NCBI RefSeq assembly: GCF_011761495.1
Contig: NZ_JAASRU010000002.1
Span: 62,001-126,000 of the forward strand
DNA from: Alkalibacillus almallahensis
GTDB taxonomy: Bacteria > Bacillota > Bacilli > Bacillales > Alkalibacillaceae
Length of the DNA: 64,000 nucleotides
Direction: 5' to 3'
Positions 29,239 through 39,472 of this stretch are shown one piece after another (positions within the stretch are counted from its first letter, which is position 1; each line of letters begins with the position of its first letter). Under the pieces are notes generated by a model. It worked only from the letters and a program-made list of their open reading frames with translations, ran no database searches and was not told where the DNA came from. The position numbers and the translations under genes are program-made.

Positions 29239-29319
29239 ATGGAAACATTAGCGAAAGTTCTATGGGTGGTTGCAGCACTTTTTGTGATTGTCGGTATTCT
29301 ATTTGTCGTGATGAACTAA
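29239..29319 (+). CDS. Possible 26-residue membrane peptide
   Basis: The frame METLAKVLWVVAALF... is almost entirely a single hydrophobic helix ending VVMN. A GAGAGGA sequence lies upstream but about 13 bases from the ATG, longer than usual. It sits between mutS2 and a terminator. I see no family; single-helix peptides of this kind exist in Bacillaceae but this could be chance. Confidence 0.4.
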   Translation: METLAKVLWVVAALFVIVGILFVVMN

Positions 29320-29330
29320 TATACTTTATT

Positions 29331-29372
29331 AAATGACTATGATTGTCTTGAGGATTTTCATAGTCATTTTTT
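29331..29372 (+). terminator. Intrinsic terminator after mutS2
   Basis: AAATGACTATGA / TCATAGTCATTT with a 15-base loop and a T-run. Confidence 0.88.
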
Positions 29373-29480
29373 AGACTTCATTAATTCAGAAATTTCACAA
29401 AATAATAAATAATGTTTTAATTTTATGTCAACTTGTGTTTATAATAGTTATAAATAGATGTTTAAAGGAGGATGTTAATT

Positions 29481-31181
29481 ATGGGGGTTGAATTGAAAAA
29501 GCCTTGGCTGAAACATTATCCTGAAGAAGTACCGACAACCATTGATTATGACAAACGGACATTACAAAGCTTTTTAGTTGAGAATGCAGAAAACTTTCCT
29601 GATAAAGTAGCGATTCATTTTATGGGGAAAGACGTAACTTTTTCAGAAGTGGCTGATTCAGCGAAACGATTTGCAAGTTATTTGCAAAGCTTAGGTATTC
29701 AAAAGGGTGATCGTGTTGGCATTATGTTGCCAAACACCCCGCAGTCAGTTATAGCGTATTACGGAACGTTATTAGCTGGAGGTGTTGTTGTTCAAACGAA
29801 TCCTTTGTATACAGAACGCGAATTGTCTTATCAGATGAAGGATTCAGGAGCTAAAGTACTTGTTTGTTTAGATATTTTGCTTCCGCGTGTAAACGCTATC
29901 AAAGAAGAAACTGACCTCAATCATGTTGTTACAACACGTATTAAAGATTACTTGCCATTTCCGAAAAACATGATTCAACCAATGCTTCAAAAACGGGAAT
30001 ATGGAATGGTAGTTAAGCCAGAACATGGCGGTGATACTCATGTTTGGACCACTATGTTAGAAGAGGCTTCTGATGAGTATGTTGAACACGAGTTTGATCC
30101 TGAAGAGGATTTAGCGTTGTTACAATATACTGGAGGTACAACTGGTTACCCTAAAGGGGTTATGCTAACGCATTTTAATCTTGTTTCTAATACACAAATG
30201 AGTGAGAAGTGGATGTATAAAACAGAGTTTGGTCAAGAAACCGTATTAGGTATTCTGCCATTTTTCCATGTTTATGGCATGACAACAGTGATGAATATGT
30301 CGATTATGTTGGCTCATAAAATGATTTTAGTACCTAAATTTGATGTGGATAGTGTGTTAAAGCTGATCGATTCACAAAAACCAACGTTATTTCCCGGTGC
30401 ACCTACGATTTATATTGGTCTATTGAATCATCCGAAATTAAAAAAATATGATTTATCCTCGATTGAAGCCTGTCTGAGTGGCTCTGCTCCATTACCTGTT
30501 GAAGTTCAGCAGCAATTTGAAGCAGTAACGGGTGGTCGACTTGTCGAAGGTTATGGCTTGACGGAAACATCTCCTGTCACGCATTCTAATTTTATTTGGC
30601 AAAACCGTCGCAGTGGAACAATTGGTGTCCCGTGGCCTGATACAGACGCAGCCGTTTTTGATCCCAATACTCATGAAGAATTGGAAATGCGTGAAGTTGG
30701 TGAGATTGGTGTAAAAGGCCCACAAGTTATGAAAGGTTACTGGAACCGACCGGAAGAAACAGAGCAAGTATTACAGGACGGATGGTTTTTCACAGGTGAT
30801 ATGGGTTATATGGATGAAGAAGGCTTTTTCTATATCGTAGATCGCAAGAAAGATATGATTATTGCCGGTGGTTTTAACATTTACCCACGTGAAGTAGAAG
30901 AAATTCTATATGAACATGAAAGTATTCAAGAGGCCGTTGTGGCTGGTATTCCAGATCCTTATCGTGGTGAGACAGTGAAAGCTTACATTGTCTTAAAAGA
31001 TGGCGCTGAACTAACAGAAGATGATCTGGATCAGTTCTGTCGCAAAAATTTAGCGGCTTTTAAAGTGCCTAAGCTTTATGAATTCAGAGATGAATTACCT
31101 AAGACAGCTGTCGGTAAAATACTACGCCGTAAGTTAGTTGATGAAGAAAAAGAAAAAATGCAGGCTGAACATGCAGAATGA
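29481..31181 (+). CDS. lcfA: Long-chain fatty acid-CoA ligase (LcfA/FadD)
   Basis: Activates fatty acids with ATP and CoA for beta-oxidation. 566 residues of the adenylate-forming superfamily: AMP-binding motif YTGGTTGYPKG, A5 region EGYGLTET, A7 TGDMGYMD and the C-terminal A10 lysine in PKTAVGKILRR. ATG 29481 is chosen because AAAGGAGG lies nine bases before it; ATG 29472 would touch that site. It leads a cluster fadR-fadB-etfB-etfA as in B. subtilis. Confidence 0.93.
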   Translation: MGVELKKPWLKHYPEEVPTTIDYDKRTLQSFLVENAENFPDKVAIHFMGKDVTFSEVADSAKRFASYLQSLGIQKGDRVGIMLPNTPQSVIAYYGTLLAGGVVVQTNPLYTERELSYQMKDSGAKVLVCLDILLPRVNAIKEETDLNHVVTTRIKDYLPFPKNMIQPMLQKREYGMVVKPEHGGDTHVWTTMLEEASDEYVEHEFDPEEDLALLQYTGGTTGYPKGVMLTHFNLVSNTQMSEKWMYKTEFGQETVLGILPFFHVYGMTTVMNMSIMLAHKMILVPKFDVDSVLKLIDSQKPTLFPGAPTIYIGLLNHPKLKKYDLSSIEACLSGSAPLPVEVQQQFEAVTGGRLVEGYGLTETSPVTHSNFIWQNRRSGTIGVPWPDTDAAVFDPNTHEELEMREVGEIGVKGPQVMKGYWNRPEETEQVLQDGWFFTGDMGYMDEEGFFYIVDRKKDMIIAGGFNIYPREVEEILYEHESIQEAVVAGIPDPYRGETVKAYIVLKDGAELTEDDLDQFCRKNLAAFKVPKLYEFRDELPKTAVGKILRRKLVDEEKEKMQAEHAE

Positions 31182-31224
31182 ATCAGTAGTTGACACAATT
31201 AAAAATTGACTATATTATAATAGG

Positions 31225-31242
31225 TGAATGACCATTCATTCA
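31225..31242 (+). promoter_or_regulatory. FadR operator upstream of fadR-fadB-etfBA
   Basis: TGAATGACCATTCATTCA matches the published Bacillus FadR consensus TGAATGAMTANTCATTCA at all but one position. It lies just downstream of a promoter-like TTGACA (31190-31195) and TATTATAAT (31213-31221), so bound FadR would block transcription of its own operon until acyl-CoA releases it. No second copy is seen before lcfA. Confidence 0.8.
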
Positions 31243-31286
31243 CCTATTTTTTGTTTTATTTTTATGCGTGATAGGAGCAGTTGACT

Positions 31287-31877
31287 ATGGAAAGTAAATC
31301 AAAACCAAAATACAAGCTGATTCTTGATGCTGCTGTTGAAGTGATAGCGGAAAACGGTTATCATCATTCACAAGTATCCAAAATTGCGAAAAAAGCAGGT
31401 GTCGCAGACGGAACCATTTATCTTTATTTTAAAAACAAAGAAGATATTTTAGTTTCTTTGTTTGAAGAGAAAATGGGTCAGTTTGTATCAAAAATCAAAC
31501 ACGAAATCGACCAAACCGAGCAAGCTGATCAAAAATTATATAAATTAATCGAAATGCATTTTTCTCAACTGTCCGAAGATCCGAGTTTAGCAATTGTCAC
31601 GCAGTTAGAATTAAGGCAATCTAACAAAGACTTACGGTTAAAAATTAACGATGTCCTTAAAGGTTATCTAGCACTAATGGATACGATTTTACAAGAAGGA
31701 ATGGAAGATGGCACTTTTCAAAGTCAATTGAATGTGAAATTAGTACGACAAGTGTTGTTTGGAACTCTAGATGAGGTTGTCACCAATTGGGTGATGAAGG
31801 AGCAACGCTATTCGTTAGTAGATCAAGCTGAAGAAGTGCATTATTTAATTTATAATGGACTAAGAGATCATTGTTAA
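31287..31877 (+). CDS. fadR: TetR family fatty-acid degradation regulator FadR
   Basis: 196-residue repressor: N-terminal TetR helix-turn-helix (VEVIAENGYHHSQVSKIAKKA, GVADGTIYLYFKNKEDIL) and an all-alpha ligand domain that in B. subtilis binds long-chain acyl-CoA. ATG 31287 lies nine bases after AGGAG; TTG 31281 is too close. The operator directly upstream implies autoregulation. fadB follows after 14 bases. Confidence 0.92.
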   Translation: MESKSKPKYKLILDAAVEVIAENGYHHSQVSKIAKKAGVADGTIYLYFKNKEDILVSLFEEKMGQFVSKIKHEIDQTEQADQKLYKLIEMHFSQLSEDPSLAIVTQLELRQSNKDLRLKINDVLKGYLALMDTILQEGMEDGTFQSQLNVKLVRQVLFGTLDEVVTNWVMKEQRYSLVDQAEEVHYLIYNGLRDHC

Positions 31878-31891
31878 AGGGAGCTGATAGG

Positions 31892-32665
31892 ATGGAGCAT
31901 TTATCGTGGGAACAACGAGGACAAAAAGCTTATGTTACGATTCAAAGTCCTCCTGCTAACGCTTTATCATCAGGTATTTTAAAAGACTTAGAACAAGTCT
32001 TAAATGATGTGGAAGCGGATTCATCAATCAAACTAATTGTTTTACAAGGTGAAGGGAAATTCTTCTCAGCAGGAGCCGATATTAAAGAGTTCACTTCTTT
32101 TCAAAAACAAGATGATTACCAAAGCTTAGCTGAGAAAGGCCAAGCACTCTTTAATCGTATTGAACAATTTCATATTCCTGTCTTAGCCTCAATCCATGGC
32201 GCTGCTTTAGGTGGTGGTTTAGAGTTAGCGATGGCGTGTCACATGCGCATTGCTACTAAAGAAACGAAACTAGGGCTACCTGAATTGAATTTAGGGATTA
32301 TCCCAGGTTTCGCAGGTTCACAACGCTTACCAAGATATGTTGGGACACCTAAAGCATATGAAATGATCTTAACAGGTGAACCGATATCCGCAGACGAAGC
32401 AGCTCATTATGGCCTAGTTAATCGTGTTGTTGAAGACTCGGAGTTAGAAGAAGCGACTACAAAACTTGCAGACAAAATTGTAGCTAAGAGTGGCCCTTCG
32501 ATTCATGCGGTTATGAAACTATTACCTTATACTCATACATCTCAATTTAATAGAGGTGTTGATCAAGAAGCAAAAGAATTTGGTAATGTGTTTGGTAATG
32601 AAGATGCTCAAGAGGGCGTAGAAGCCTTTATTAACAAGCGTCAACCAAACTTTAAAGATCAATAG
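31892..32665 (+). CDS. fadB: Enoyl-CoA hydratase
   Basis: Beta-oxidation step that adds water to trans-2-enoyl-CoA. 257 residues of the crotonase fold, with oxyanion-hole segments FSAGADIKEF and HGAALGGGLELAMACH and the two catalytic Glu in GLELAM and LGLPELNLG. ATG 31892 follows AAAGGGAGC. Part of the fadR-fadB-etfB-etfA operon. Confidence 0.92.
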   Translation: MEHLSWEQRGQKAYVTIQSPPANALSSGILKDLEQVLNDVEADSSIKLIVLQGEGKFFSAGADIKEFTSFQKQDDYQSLAEKGQALFNRIEQFHIPVLASIHGAALGGGLELAMACHMRIATKETKLGLPELNLGIIPGFAGSQRLPRYVGTPKAYEMILTGEPISADEAAHYGLVNRVVEDSELEEATTKLADKIVAKSGPSIHAVMKLLPYTHTSQFNRGVDQEAKEFGNVFGNEDAQEGVEAFINKRQPNFKDQ

Positions 32666-32683
32666 ATTAAGGGAGGTCATTGT

Positions 32684-33457
32684 ATGAACATTTATGTTCT
32701 GATGAAAAAAACATTTGATACAGAGGAAAAAATTCAAATTAGTGGCGGTGCTATTGAAGAAGAGGGTGCGGAATTTATTATTAACCCTTATGATGAATAT
32801 GCGATTGAAGAAGCTATTAATCTACGAGACGAACACGGCGGTGAAGTAACAGTCGTAACTGTCGGTGATGAAGATTCAGAGCAACAATTACGTACTGCTC
32901 TTGCTATGGGTGCAGACCAAGCTGTATTAATTAATACTGAAGATGACGTAGAAGACGGTGATCAATATACAACGTCAACAGTTATCTCAACATATTTGAA
33001 AGATAAAGAGGTCGACTTAATTCTAGCTGGTAATGTTGCGATTGACCAAGCAAGTGGCCAAGTAGGTCCGCGTGTGGCTGATCAACTAGATATGCCTTAT
33101 GTAACAACTATTACGGAGATCTCCGTTGATGGTGAAGAGGTCAATATTGTACGTGATGTTGAAGGTGATGAGGAGAAAGTACAAACTTCACTTCCATTAC
33201 TTGTTACATGTCAACAAGGTTTAAATGAACCGCGTTACCCATCACTACCAGGGATCATGAAAGCCAAGAAAAAACCTCTTGAAGAGTTAGAGTTAGACGA
33301 TTTAGATCTTGATGAAGATGACGTTGAAGCGAAAACTGAAACAACGGACGTTTTCCTTCCACCTGAAAAAGAAGCAGGCAAAGTGTTAGAAGGTGAAACA
33401 GACGAACAAGTAAAAGAACTCGTGTCGTTATTACGTTCAGAAGCAAAAGTACTTTAA
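32684..33457 (+). CDS. etfB: Electron transfer flavoprotein beta subunit
   Basis: 257 residues; with EtfA it accepts electrons from acyl-CoA dehydrogenase and passes them toward the respiratory chain. MNIYVLMKKTFDTEEKIQ, the nucleotide-binding ALAMGADQAVL segment and the LAGNVAIDQASGQVG motif are typical. GGGAGGTCATTGT precedes the ATG. Confidence 0.94.
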   Translation: MNIYVLMKKTFDTEEKIQISGGAIEEEGAEFIINPYDEYAIEEAINLRDEHGGEVTVVTVGDEDSEQQLRTALAMGADQAVLINTEDDVEDGDQYTTSTVISTYLKDKEVDLILAGNVAIDQASGQVGPRVADQLDMPYVTTITEISVDGEEVNIVRDVEGDEEKVQTSLPLLVTCQQGLNEPRYPSLPGIMKAKKKPLEELELDDLDLDEDDVEAKTETTDVFLPPEKEAGKVLEGETDEQVKELVSLLRSEAKVL

Positions 33458-33487
33458 TCAAACAGGTGTTGAAAGGAGACTATAATT

Positions 33488-34441
33488 ATGACTACATTTT
33501 TAGCGTTTGGTGAAGCAAGAGATGGAGAACTACGTAATCTTTCATTTGAAACGATTGCAGCAGCAAAACAAATTGATGAGAATGCAGAAGTCGTCGGTGT
33601 TGTATTAGCCGATCAAAATACAGAGAATTTAGCGAATGACATGATTCAATATGGGGCAGATCGAGCAGTTGTCGTTGAACACGACGATTTAAAAGAATAC
33701 ACATCTGATGCCTATACACAAGCAGCAATGGCTGTAATTGAAGAGGAAGATCCAGATGGCATTGTTATGGGTCATACCTCAGCAGGGAAAGACCTATCTC
33801 CTCGTTTAGCGAATAAATTAGACTCTGGACTTGTCTCAGATATCACAAATGTTGATGGTGGAGAGTTTGTTCGACCAATTTATTCAGGTAAGGCATTTGA
33901 GAAGAAAACAGTAAAAGACGGCTTAACATTTGTTACGATTCGTCCAAACAATATTCCGCCATTTGAAAAAGATGAAAATCGCTCTGGTGACGTTAATACG
34001 CTAGAAGTTGATATCAAAGATATACGTACGATCATTAAAGATGTGGTACGTAAAGCATCTGAAGGTGTCGACTTATCAGAAGCGAATATCATTGTTGCAG
34101 GTGGACGTGGTGTGAAGAGTGAAGAAGGTTTCGAACCACTTTATGAACTAGCTGATGAGCTTGGTGCAGCAGTTGGTGCATCACGTGGTGCTTGTGATGC
34201 TGGTTACTGTGACTATTCACTACAAATTGGACAAACTGGTAAAGTTGTAACACCTGATCTTTATATTGCTGTAGGTATTTCAGGTGCTATCCAGCACTTA
34301 GCAGGTATGTCCAACTCTAAAGTTATTGTAGCCATTAACAAAGATGCTGAAGCTAACATTTTTAACGTAGCTGACTATGGTATTGTGGGTGACTTATTTG
34401 ATGTCGTCCCTAAATTAACTGAAGAAATTAAAGCGCTATAA
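33488..34441 (+). CDS. etfA: Electron transfer flavoprotein alpha subunit
   Basis: 317 residues. The FAD-binding C-terminal domain has [48 protein letters not shown] and the [13 protein letters not shown] motif. It forms the ETF heterodimer with the upstream gene product. AAAGGAGACTATAATT precedes the ATG. A terminator ends the operon. Confidence 0.95.
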   Translation: MTTFLAFGEARDGELRNLSFETIAAAKQIDENAEVVGVVLADQNTENLANDMIQYGADRAVVVEHDDLKEYTSDAYTQAAMAVIEEEDPDGIVMGHTSAGKDLSPRLANKLDSGLVSDITNVDGGEFVRPIYSGKAFEKKTVKDGLTFVTIRPNNIPPFEKDENRSGDVNTLEVDIKDIRTIIKDVVRKASEGVDLSEANIIVAGGRGVKSEEGFEPLYELADELGAAVGASRGACDAGYCDYSLQIGQTGKVVTPDLYIAVGISGAIQHLAGMSNSKVIVAINKDAEANIFNVADYGIVGDLFDVVPKLTEEIKAL

Positions 34442-34461
34442 ATACAGATTGATTAAGATAA

Positions 34462-34512
34462 ATGCCCCCCCTTATTGCTTGAAGCAGAATATTTTTTGCA
34501 TGGGGGGTTTTT
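34462..34512 (+). terminator. Terminator after etfA
   Basis: ATGCCCCCCC and GCATGGGGGG pair across a loop of about 26 bases, followed by TTTTT. The long loop makes it a weaker shape than the other terminators here. Confidence 0.7.
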
Positions 34513-34627
34513 ATGTTGTAATAGTAATTAAAGATCCATGATCTTTGAACAAACAAAGTATTGGCAACAGTCAATCAGAACATGCTATACTGTGTTTGAA
34601 ATTGATAGTTTATAGGAGGAATTATAT

Positions 34628-34942
34628 ATGGCAATTGTAAACGCTACGGATCAAACGTTTTCAGAAGAAACTTCAGAAGGCTTAGTATTGGTTGACTTTT
34701 GGGCAGCTTGGTGTGGCCCTTGTAAGATGATCGCACCAGTACTAGAAGAACTTGATTCAGAGAAAAATGATGAAGTGAAAATCGTTAAATTAGATGTTGA
34801 TGAAAACCAAGAAACAGCTCAAAAATATGGTGTTATGAGTATTCCAACACTAATTATGTTTAAAGATGGCGAACAAGTCGACCAAGCTCACGGCTTCCAA
34901 CCAAAAGAAGCACTTGAAGAGCTAGTAGAGAAAAACGCATAA
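34628..34942 (+). CDS. trxA: Thioredoxin
   Basis: 104-residue redox protein with the active site WCGPCK, the cis-proline in MSIPTL and the usual length. It reduces disulfides in cytoplasmic proteins such as ribonucleotide reductase. ATAGGAGGAATTATAT precedes the ATG. Lies between etfA and uvrC as in B. subtilis. Confidence 0.97.
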   Translation: MAIVNATDQTFSEETSEGLVLVDFWAAWCGPCKMIAPVLEELDSEKNDEVKIVKLDVDENQETAQKYGVMSIPTLIMFKDGEQVDQAHGFQPKEALEELVEKNA

Positions 34943-34951
34943 CTATTAAAT

Positions 34952-34991
34952 AAAGAAAGGGCTGACTCCGTGTGAGTTAGCTCTTTATTTT
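34952..34991 (+). terminator. Intrinsic terminator after trxA
   Basis: AAAGGGCTGACTC / GAGTTAGCTCTTT stem with one mismatch, then a T-rich tract. Confidence 0.82.
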
Positions 34992-35066
34992 CACCATAAC
35001 GATCACTAAAGCGCTCATTATTTCAAATTAAAACGAACCTTTGAGAATCAACCTTGAGGTGTAACG

Positions 35067-36863
35067 ATGAATGAACAAATTAAAGAAAAATTAAAAATCT
35101 TGCCTGACAAACCAGGTTGTTATCTAATGAAGAACCATAAGGATGAAGTTATTTATGTAGGCAAATCCAAAATTTTAAAAAACCGAGTTAGGTCTTATTT
35201 TACGAGCGCAAATGATCTTAAAACGCAACGTTTAGTCAATGAGATTGATGATTTTGAGTATATTGTAACGGGTTCAGAAATGGAAGCCTTAATTCTTGAA
35301 ATGAATTTAGTGAAGAAGCATGACCCTAAATACAACATTATGCTAAAAGATGACAAGAGTTATCCATTTCTAAAAATCACTAACGAACGTCATCCACGCC
35401 TGATCGTTACAAGAAATGTTAAGAAGGACCAAGGTCGATATTTCGGTCCGTATACGAATGTTTCGGCGGCGCGTGAAACGAAGAAGTTATTAGATCGCCT
35501 GTATCCACTCAGAAAATGTAACGTGATGCCAAAACGTGTCTGCCTATATTATCATATTGGTCAGTGTTTAGGCCCTTGTGAACATCCTGTTAGTAAGGAA
35601 ACGAATCAAGAATTAGTCCAGGAAATCGCGAGTTTTCTTAATGGCGGACATAAAGAAATTAAAAATGATATTAAGCAGAAAATGGAAACAGCCTCAGAAC
35701 AATTAGACTTTGAGAAGGCCAAAGAATATCGTGATTTAATCGAGCATATTGAAGCCGTTATGGAAAAGCAAACGATGGACCTAACTGATTTAACCGATCG
35801 CGATATATTCGGTTATACGTATGACAAAGGCTTTATGTGTGTCCAGGTTTTCTTTGTAAGACAAGGGAAACTAATTGAACGCGATGTATCGATTTTTCCT
35901 TTTTATAACGAACCTTCAGAAGCTTTTATTAGCTTTATGGCGAGTTTCTATACGCATTCTAATCATATTAAACCGAAGGAAGTTAATGTGCCAGTCGGTA
36001 CTGATTATGAGCTGATTCAAGAGTACTTAGATATTAAAGTCAAGACACCGTATCGCGGTCAAAAGAAAAAATTAATTGACTTAGCCCAAGAAAATGCTCA
36101 GATTGCGCTTAATGAGAAGTTTTCTTTAATCGAAAAAAATGAAGAACGAACCATTCAAGCGATTGAGTATTTGGGTGAAATATTAGATATTGAAACACCT
36201 CATCGTATTGAAGCCATTGATAACTCTAATATTCAAGGAGCTTATCCAGTTTCAGCTTTAGTTGTTTTTGAAGATGGCAAACCGAAAAAGAACGATTATC
36301 GGAAATTCAAAATCAAAACAGTTGATCAACCAGATGACTATGAAATGATGCGTGAAGTGATTCGACGTCGTTATAAGCGAGTATTAAAAGAAAATTTACC
36401 TTTACCTGATTTATTATTAGTTGATGGAGCAAAAGGACAAATGTCAGCAGCCAAAGATGTCTTGGAAAATGAATTGGGTCTAGATATTCCGCTGTGTGGC
36501 CTTGCTAAAAATGACAAACACAAAACAAGTGAATTATTATATGGCGAACCACCTGAACCAGTTTTACTTGATCGTCAAAGTCAGCCATTTTACCTAATTC
36601 AACGCATTCAAGAAGAAGTTCATCGATTTGCAATTACATTCCATAGACAAATACGAGGCAAAGGGGCCATTCAATCAACTTTGGATGAGATTGAAGGAAT
36701 TGGACCAAAACGTAAGCAATTGTTAATGGAGCATTTTAGGTCTATTGAAGCCATAAAAGAAGCGAGTGAAGAAGACTTTCGCAAACTAGGAATACCCCAA
36801 ACTGTAAGAGAAAGTATTCAACAATACTTTTATCATAATTCTGACGAACCTAGTACACATTAG
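35067..36863 (+). CDS. uvrC: Excinuclease ABC subunit C
   Basis: Makes the dual incisions in nucleotide excision repair. 598 residues: N-terminal GIY-YIG nuclease ([18 protein letters not shown]), cysteine cluster [24 protein letters not shown] domain near residue 200 ([14 protein letters not shown]), RNase H-like second nuclease ([16 protein letters not shown]) and a C-terminal helix-hairpin-helix pair ([13 protein letters not shown]). Confidence 0.96.
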   Translation: MNEQIKEKLKILPDKPGCYLMKNHKDEVIYVGKSKILKNRVRSYFTSANDLKTQRLVNEIDDFEYIVTGSEMEALILEMNLVKKHDPKYNIMLKDDKSYPFLKITNERHPRLIVTRNVKKDQGRYFGPYTNVSAARETKKLLDRLYPLRKCNVMPKRVCLYYHIGQCLGPCEHPVSKETNQELVQEIASFLNGGHKEIKNDIKQKMETASEQLDFEKAKEYRDLIEHIEAVMEKQTMDLTDLTDRDIFGYTYDKGFMCVQVFFVRQGKLIERDVSIFPFYNEPSEAFISFMASFYTHSNHIKPKEVNVPVGTDYELIQEYLDIKVKTPYRGQKKKLIDLAQENAQIALNEKFSLIEKNEERTIQAIEYLGEILDIETPHRIEAIDNSNIQGAYPVSALVVFEDGKPKKNDYRKFKIKTVDQPDDYEMMREVIRRRYKRVLKENLPLPDLLLVDGAKGQMSAAKDVLENELGLDIPLCGLAKNDKHKTSELLYGEPPEPVLLDRQSQPFYLIQRIQEEVHRFAITFHRQIRGKGAIQSTLDEIEGIGPKRKQLLMEHFRSIEAIKEASEEDFRKLGIPQTVRESIQQYFYHNSDEPSTH

Positions 36864-36917
36864 GAATATGAGTATTAGTTCTATTCGCAAAACGTGGCAA
36901 AATCAGCCATAACTTTC

Positions 36918-36946
36918 TTGACGCTTTTGCGCGATAGAAGTACAAT
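36918..36946 (+). promoter_or_regulatory. Promoter of sdhCAB
   Basis: TTGACG (36918-36923) and TACAAT (36941-36946) with 17-base spacing, 85 bases before sdhC. The B. subtilis gene yslB, normally between uvrC and sdhC, is absent. Confidence 0.65.
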
Positions 36947-37030
36947 GAACATGTCATGTATACTAAATTTTGCATAAAGTATTTGAATGCATTTACAGTC
37001 ACATTTTACAACAAATGAGGGGGGTCACAC

Positions 37031-37645
37031 ATGGCGGATAACAAGGAGTTCTTTAATCGCAGGCTTCATTCTTTTTTAGGTGTATTTCCAATTGGTCTAT
37101 TCTTGATGCAGCACTTAGTTGTTAACCACTTTGCTACATATAGTCCAGAAGCGTTTAACAATGCTGCTCATTTTATGGAAAACTTGCCACTGAGAATACT
37201 ACTTGAGTTTGCTTTGATCTATATACCACTATTATTCCACGCTGTCTATGGTATATATATTGCCTTTACTGCTAAAAGCAATTTGAAGCGTTATGGTTAT
37301 TTCCGTAACTGGATGTTCATGTTGCAACGTGTAACAGGTGTACTCACGTTAATCTTCGTGGTATGGCACGTATGGGAAACACGATTAGCTTATGCGATTT
37401 ATGGAACTGAGATCAACTTTGATTTAATGGCCGATATTCTAAGTTCACCATTTATGTTCTGGTTCTATATTATTGGTGTTATTTCAGCCGTTTTCCACTT
37501 TGCAAACGGTTTATGGTCATTCTGTGTTACTTGGGGTCTAACGGTAACACCGAAATCACAGAAGTTTGTCACATACGTCACATTAGGCGTGTTCGTTATT
37601 TTCACTTACATGGGAATCGCATCACTTATTTCTTTCGCTTTTTAA
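37031..37645 (+). CDS. sdhC: Succinate dehydrogenase cytochrome b558 subunit
   Basis: 204-residue membrane anchor with five transmembrane helices that carries heme and reduces menaquinone. Conserved histidines appear in RRLHSF, MQHLVVNHF, LLFHAVYG and VWHVWETR. The ATG follows AATGAGGGGGGTCACAC. First gene of sdhCAB. Confidence 0.94.
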   Translation: MADNKEFFNRRLHSFLGVFPIGLFLMQHLVVNHFATYSPEAFNNAAHFMENLPLRILLEFALIYIPLLFHAVYGIYIAFTAKSNLKRYGYFRNWMFMLQRVTGVLTLIFVVWHVWETRLAYAIYGTEINFDLMADILSSPFMFWFYIIGVISAVFHFANGLWSFCVTWGLTVTPKSQKFVTYVTLGVFVIFTYMGIASLISFAF

Positions 37646-37699
37646 GTAACAGATCTAGTTTAATTTAGTTAACGGTAGAAAAGGGAGTGAAACTTCAAT

Positions 37700-39454
37700 A
37701 TGAGTAATAAAAATATCGTAGTAGTTGGCGGCGGTTTAGCTGGTCTAATGGCTACCATTAAAGCAGCTGAAGCAGGCGTTCACGTCGACTTGATTTCACT
37801 TGTTCCTGTTAAACGCTCCCACTCAGTTTGTGCGCAAGGTGGTATTAACGGTGCTGTTAATACGAAAGGTGAGGGTGACTCACCTTGGGAACACTTTGAT
37901 GACACAGTTTATGGTGGTGACTTCTTAGCTAATCAACCACCTGTTCGAGATATGTGTGAGGCAGCTCCAAGTATAATTCATATGTTAGACCGTATGGGTG
38001 TTATGTTTAACCGTACAGCTGAAGGTCTATTGGATTTCCGTCGTTTCGGCGGTACGCAACATCACCGTACGGCTTTCGCTGGAGCAACAACAGGACAACA
38101 ATTATTATACGCACTTGATGAACAAGTTCGTCGTCATGAAACAAATGGACTTGTGACGAAATATGAAGGTTGGGACTTTTTAGAAGCCATTATTGATGAA
38201 GATGGTGTGGCTCGTGGTGTCATTTCACAAAACATCCAATCACATGAAATTCGTGCATTTAAAGCAGATGCTACCATTATGGCGACTGGTGGTCCTGGTA
38301 TCATCTTTGGTAAATCAACGAACTCAGTTATTAACACGGGTTCTGCAGCGGCTAACTTATATCGCCAAGGTGCTGTTTATGCAAATGGTGAATTTATTCA
38401 AATCCATCCGACAGCAATTCCGGGTGATGATAAATTACGTCTGATGTCAGAATCAGCACGTGGTGAAGGTGGACGTGTTTGGACTTATAAAGACGGTAAA
38501 CCATGGTATTTCTTAGAAGAGAAATATCCTGCTTATGGTAACCTTGTCCCACGTGACATCGCAACGCGTGAAATTTTCGACGTTTGTGTAAACCAAAAAC
38601 TTGGTATTAACGGCGAAAACATGGTCTATTTAGATTTATCACATAAAGATCCAGAAGAATTAGATGTTAAGCTAGGCGGTATTATGGAAATTTACGAGAA
38701 ATTCGTAGGTGATGATCCACGTAAAGTACCAATGAAAATATTCCCGGCTGTTCACTATTCAATGGGTGGATTATGGGTCGATTATGACCAAATGACTAAT
38801 ATCCCAGGTCTATTCGCAGCTGGTGAATGTGACTATACGATTCACGGTGGTAACCGTCTGGGTGCTAACTCATTATTATCTTGTATTCATGGTGGAATGG
38901 TCGCAGGCCCTAACGCTGTGAAGTATATTGATGGTTTAGATGAATTAGCTGAAGATCAATCACAAGAATTGTTCGATGAGAAAGTAAAAGCTGAAGAAGA
39001 AAACTTTGAGCGTATTTTAGGTATGACATCTGGTTCTGAAAATGCTTACCAAATTCATCGTGAGCTAGGTGAGTGGATGACGGATAACGTAACCGTTGTT
39101 CGTGAGAATGAAAGTTTACTCAAGACAGATGAGAAAATTGGCGAGCTAATGGAACGCGCGAAAGATATTAACATTCATGATACATCAAGATGGGCTAACC
39201 AAACGGCTATGTTCGTTCGCCAATTAGAAGGTATGCTGAACTTAGCACGTGTGATTACACAAGGTGCTTATAACCGAAATGAAAGTCGTGGAGCTCATTA
39301 CAAACCAGAATATCCGGATCGTAATGATGAAGATTGGTTAGTAACAACGAAAGCAACATTTAATCCAGATAAAAATGGACCGAATTTTGATTATGTAGAT
39401 GTGGATACATCTTTAATCCCACCGCGTAAACGTGACTATTCAAAATCAAAATAA
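37700..39454 (+). CDS. sdhA: Succinate dehydrogenase flavoprotein subunit
   Basis: 584 residues. FAD-binding start IVVVGGGLAGLMATI, flavin-linking histidine region SHSVCAQGGINGA, and catalytic motifs HPTAIPGDDKL and RGEGGRVW. Oxidises succinate to fumarate in the TCA cycle. AAAGGGAGTGAAAC precedes the ATG. Confidence 0.97.
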   Translation: MSNKNIVVVGGGLAGLMATIKAAEAGVHVDLISLVPVKRSHSVCAQGGINGAVNTKGEGDSPWEHFDDTVYGGDFLANQPPVRDMCEAAPSIIHMLDRMGVMFNRTAEGLLDFRRFGGTQHHRTAFAGATTGQQLLYALDEQVRRHETNGLVTKYEGWDFLEAIIDEDGVARGVISQNIQSHEIRAFKADATIMATGGPGIIFGKSTNSVINTGSAAANLYRQGAVYANGEFIQIHPTAIPGDDKLRLMSESARGEGGRVWTYKDGKPWYFLEEKYPAYGNLVPRDIATREIFDVCVNQKLGINGENMVYLDLSHKDPEELDVKLGGIMEIYEKFVGDDPRKVPMKIFPAVHYSMGGLWVDYDQMTNIPGLFAAGECDYTIHGGNRLGANSLLSCIHGGMVAGPNAVKYIDGLDELAEDQSQELFDEKVKAEEENFERILGMTSGSENAYQIHRELGEWMTDNVTVVRENESLLKTDEKIGELMERAKDINIHDTSRWANQTAMFVRQLEGMLNLARVITQGAYNRNESRGAHYKPEYPDRNDEDWLVTTKATFNPDKNGPNFDYVDVDTSLIPPRKRDYSKSK

Positions 39455-39472
39455 GCTTAGGGGGTAAAATGT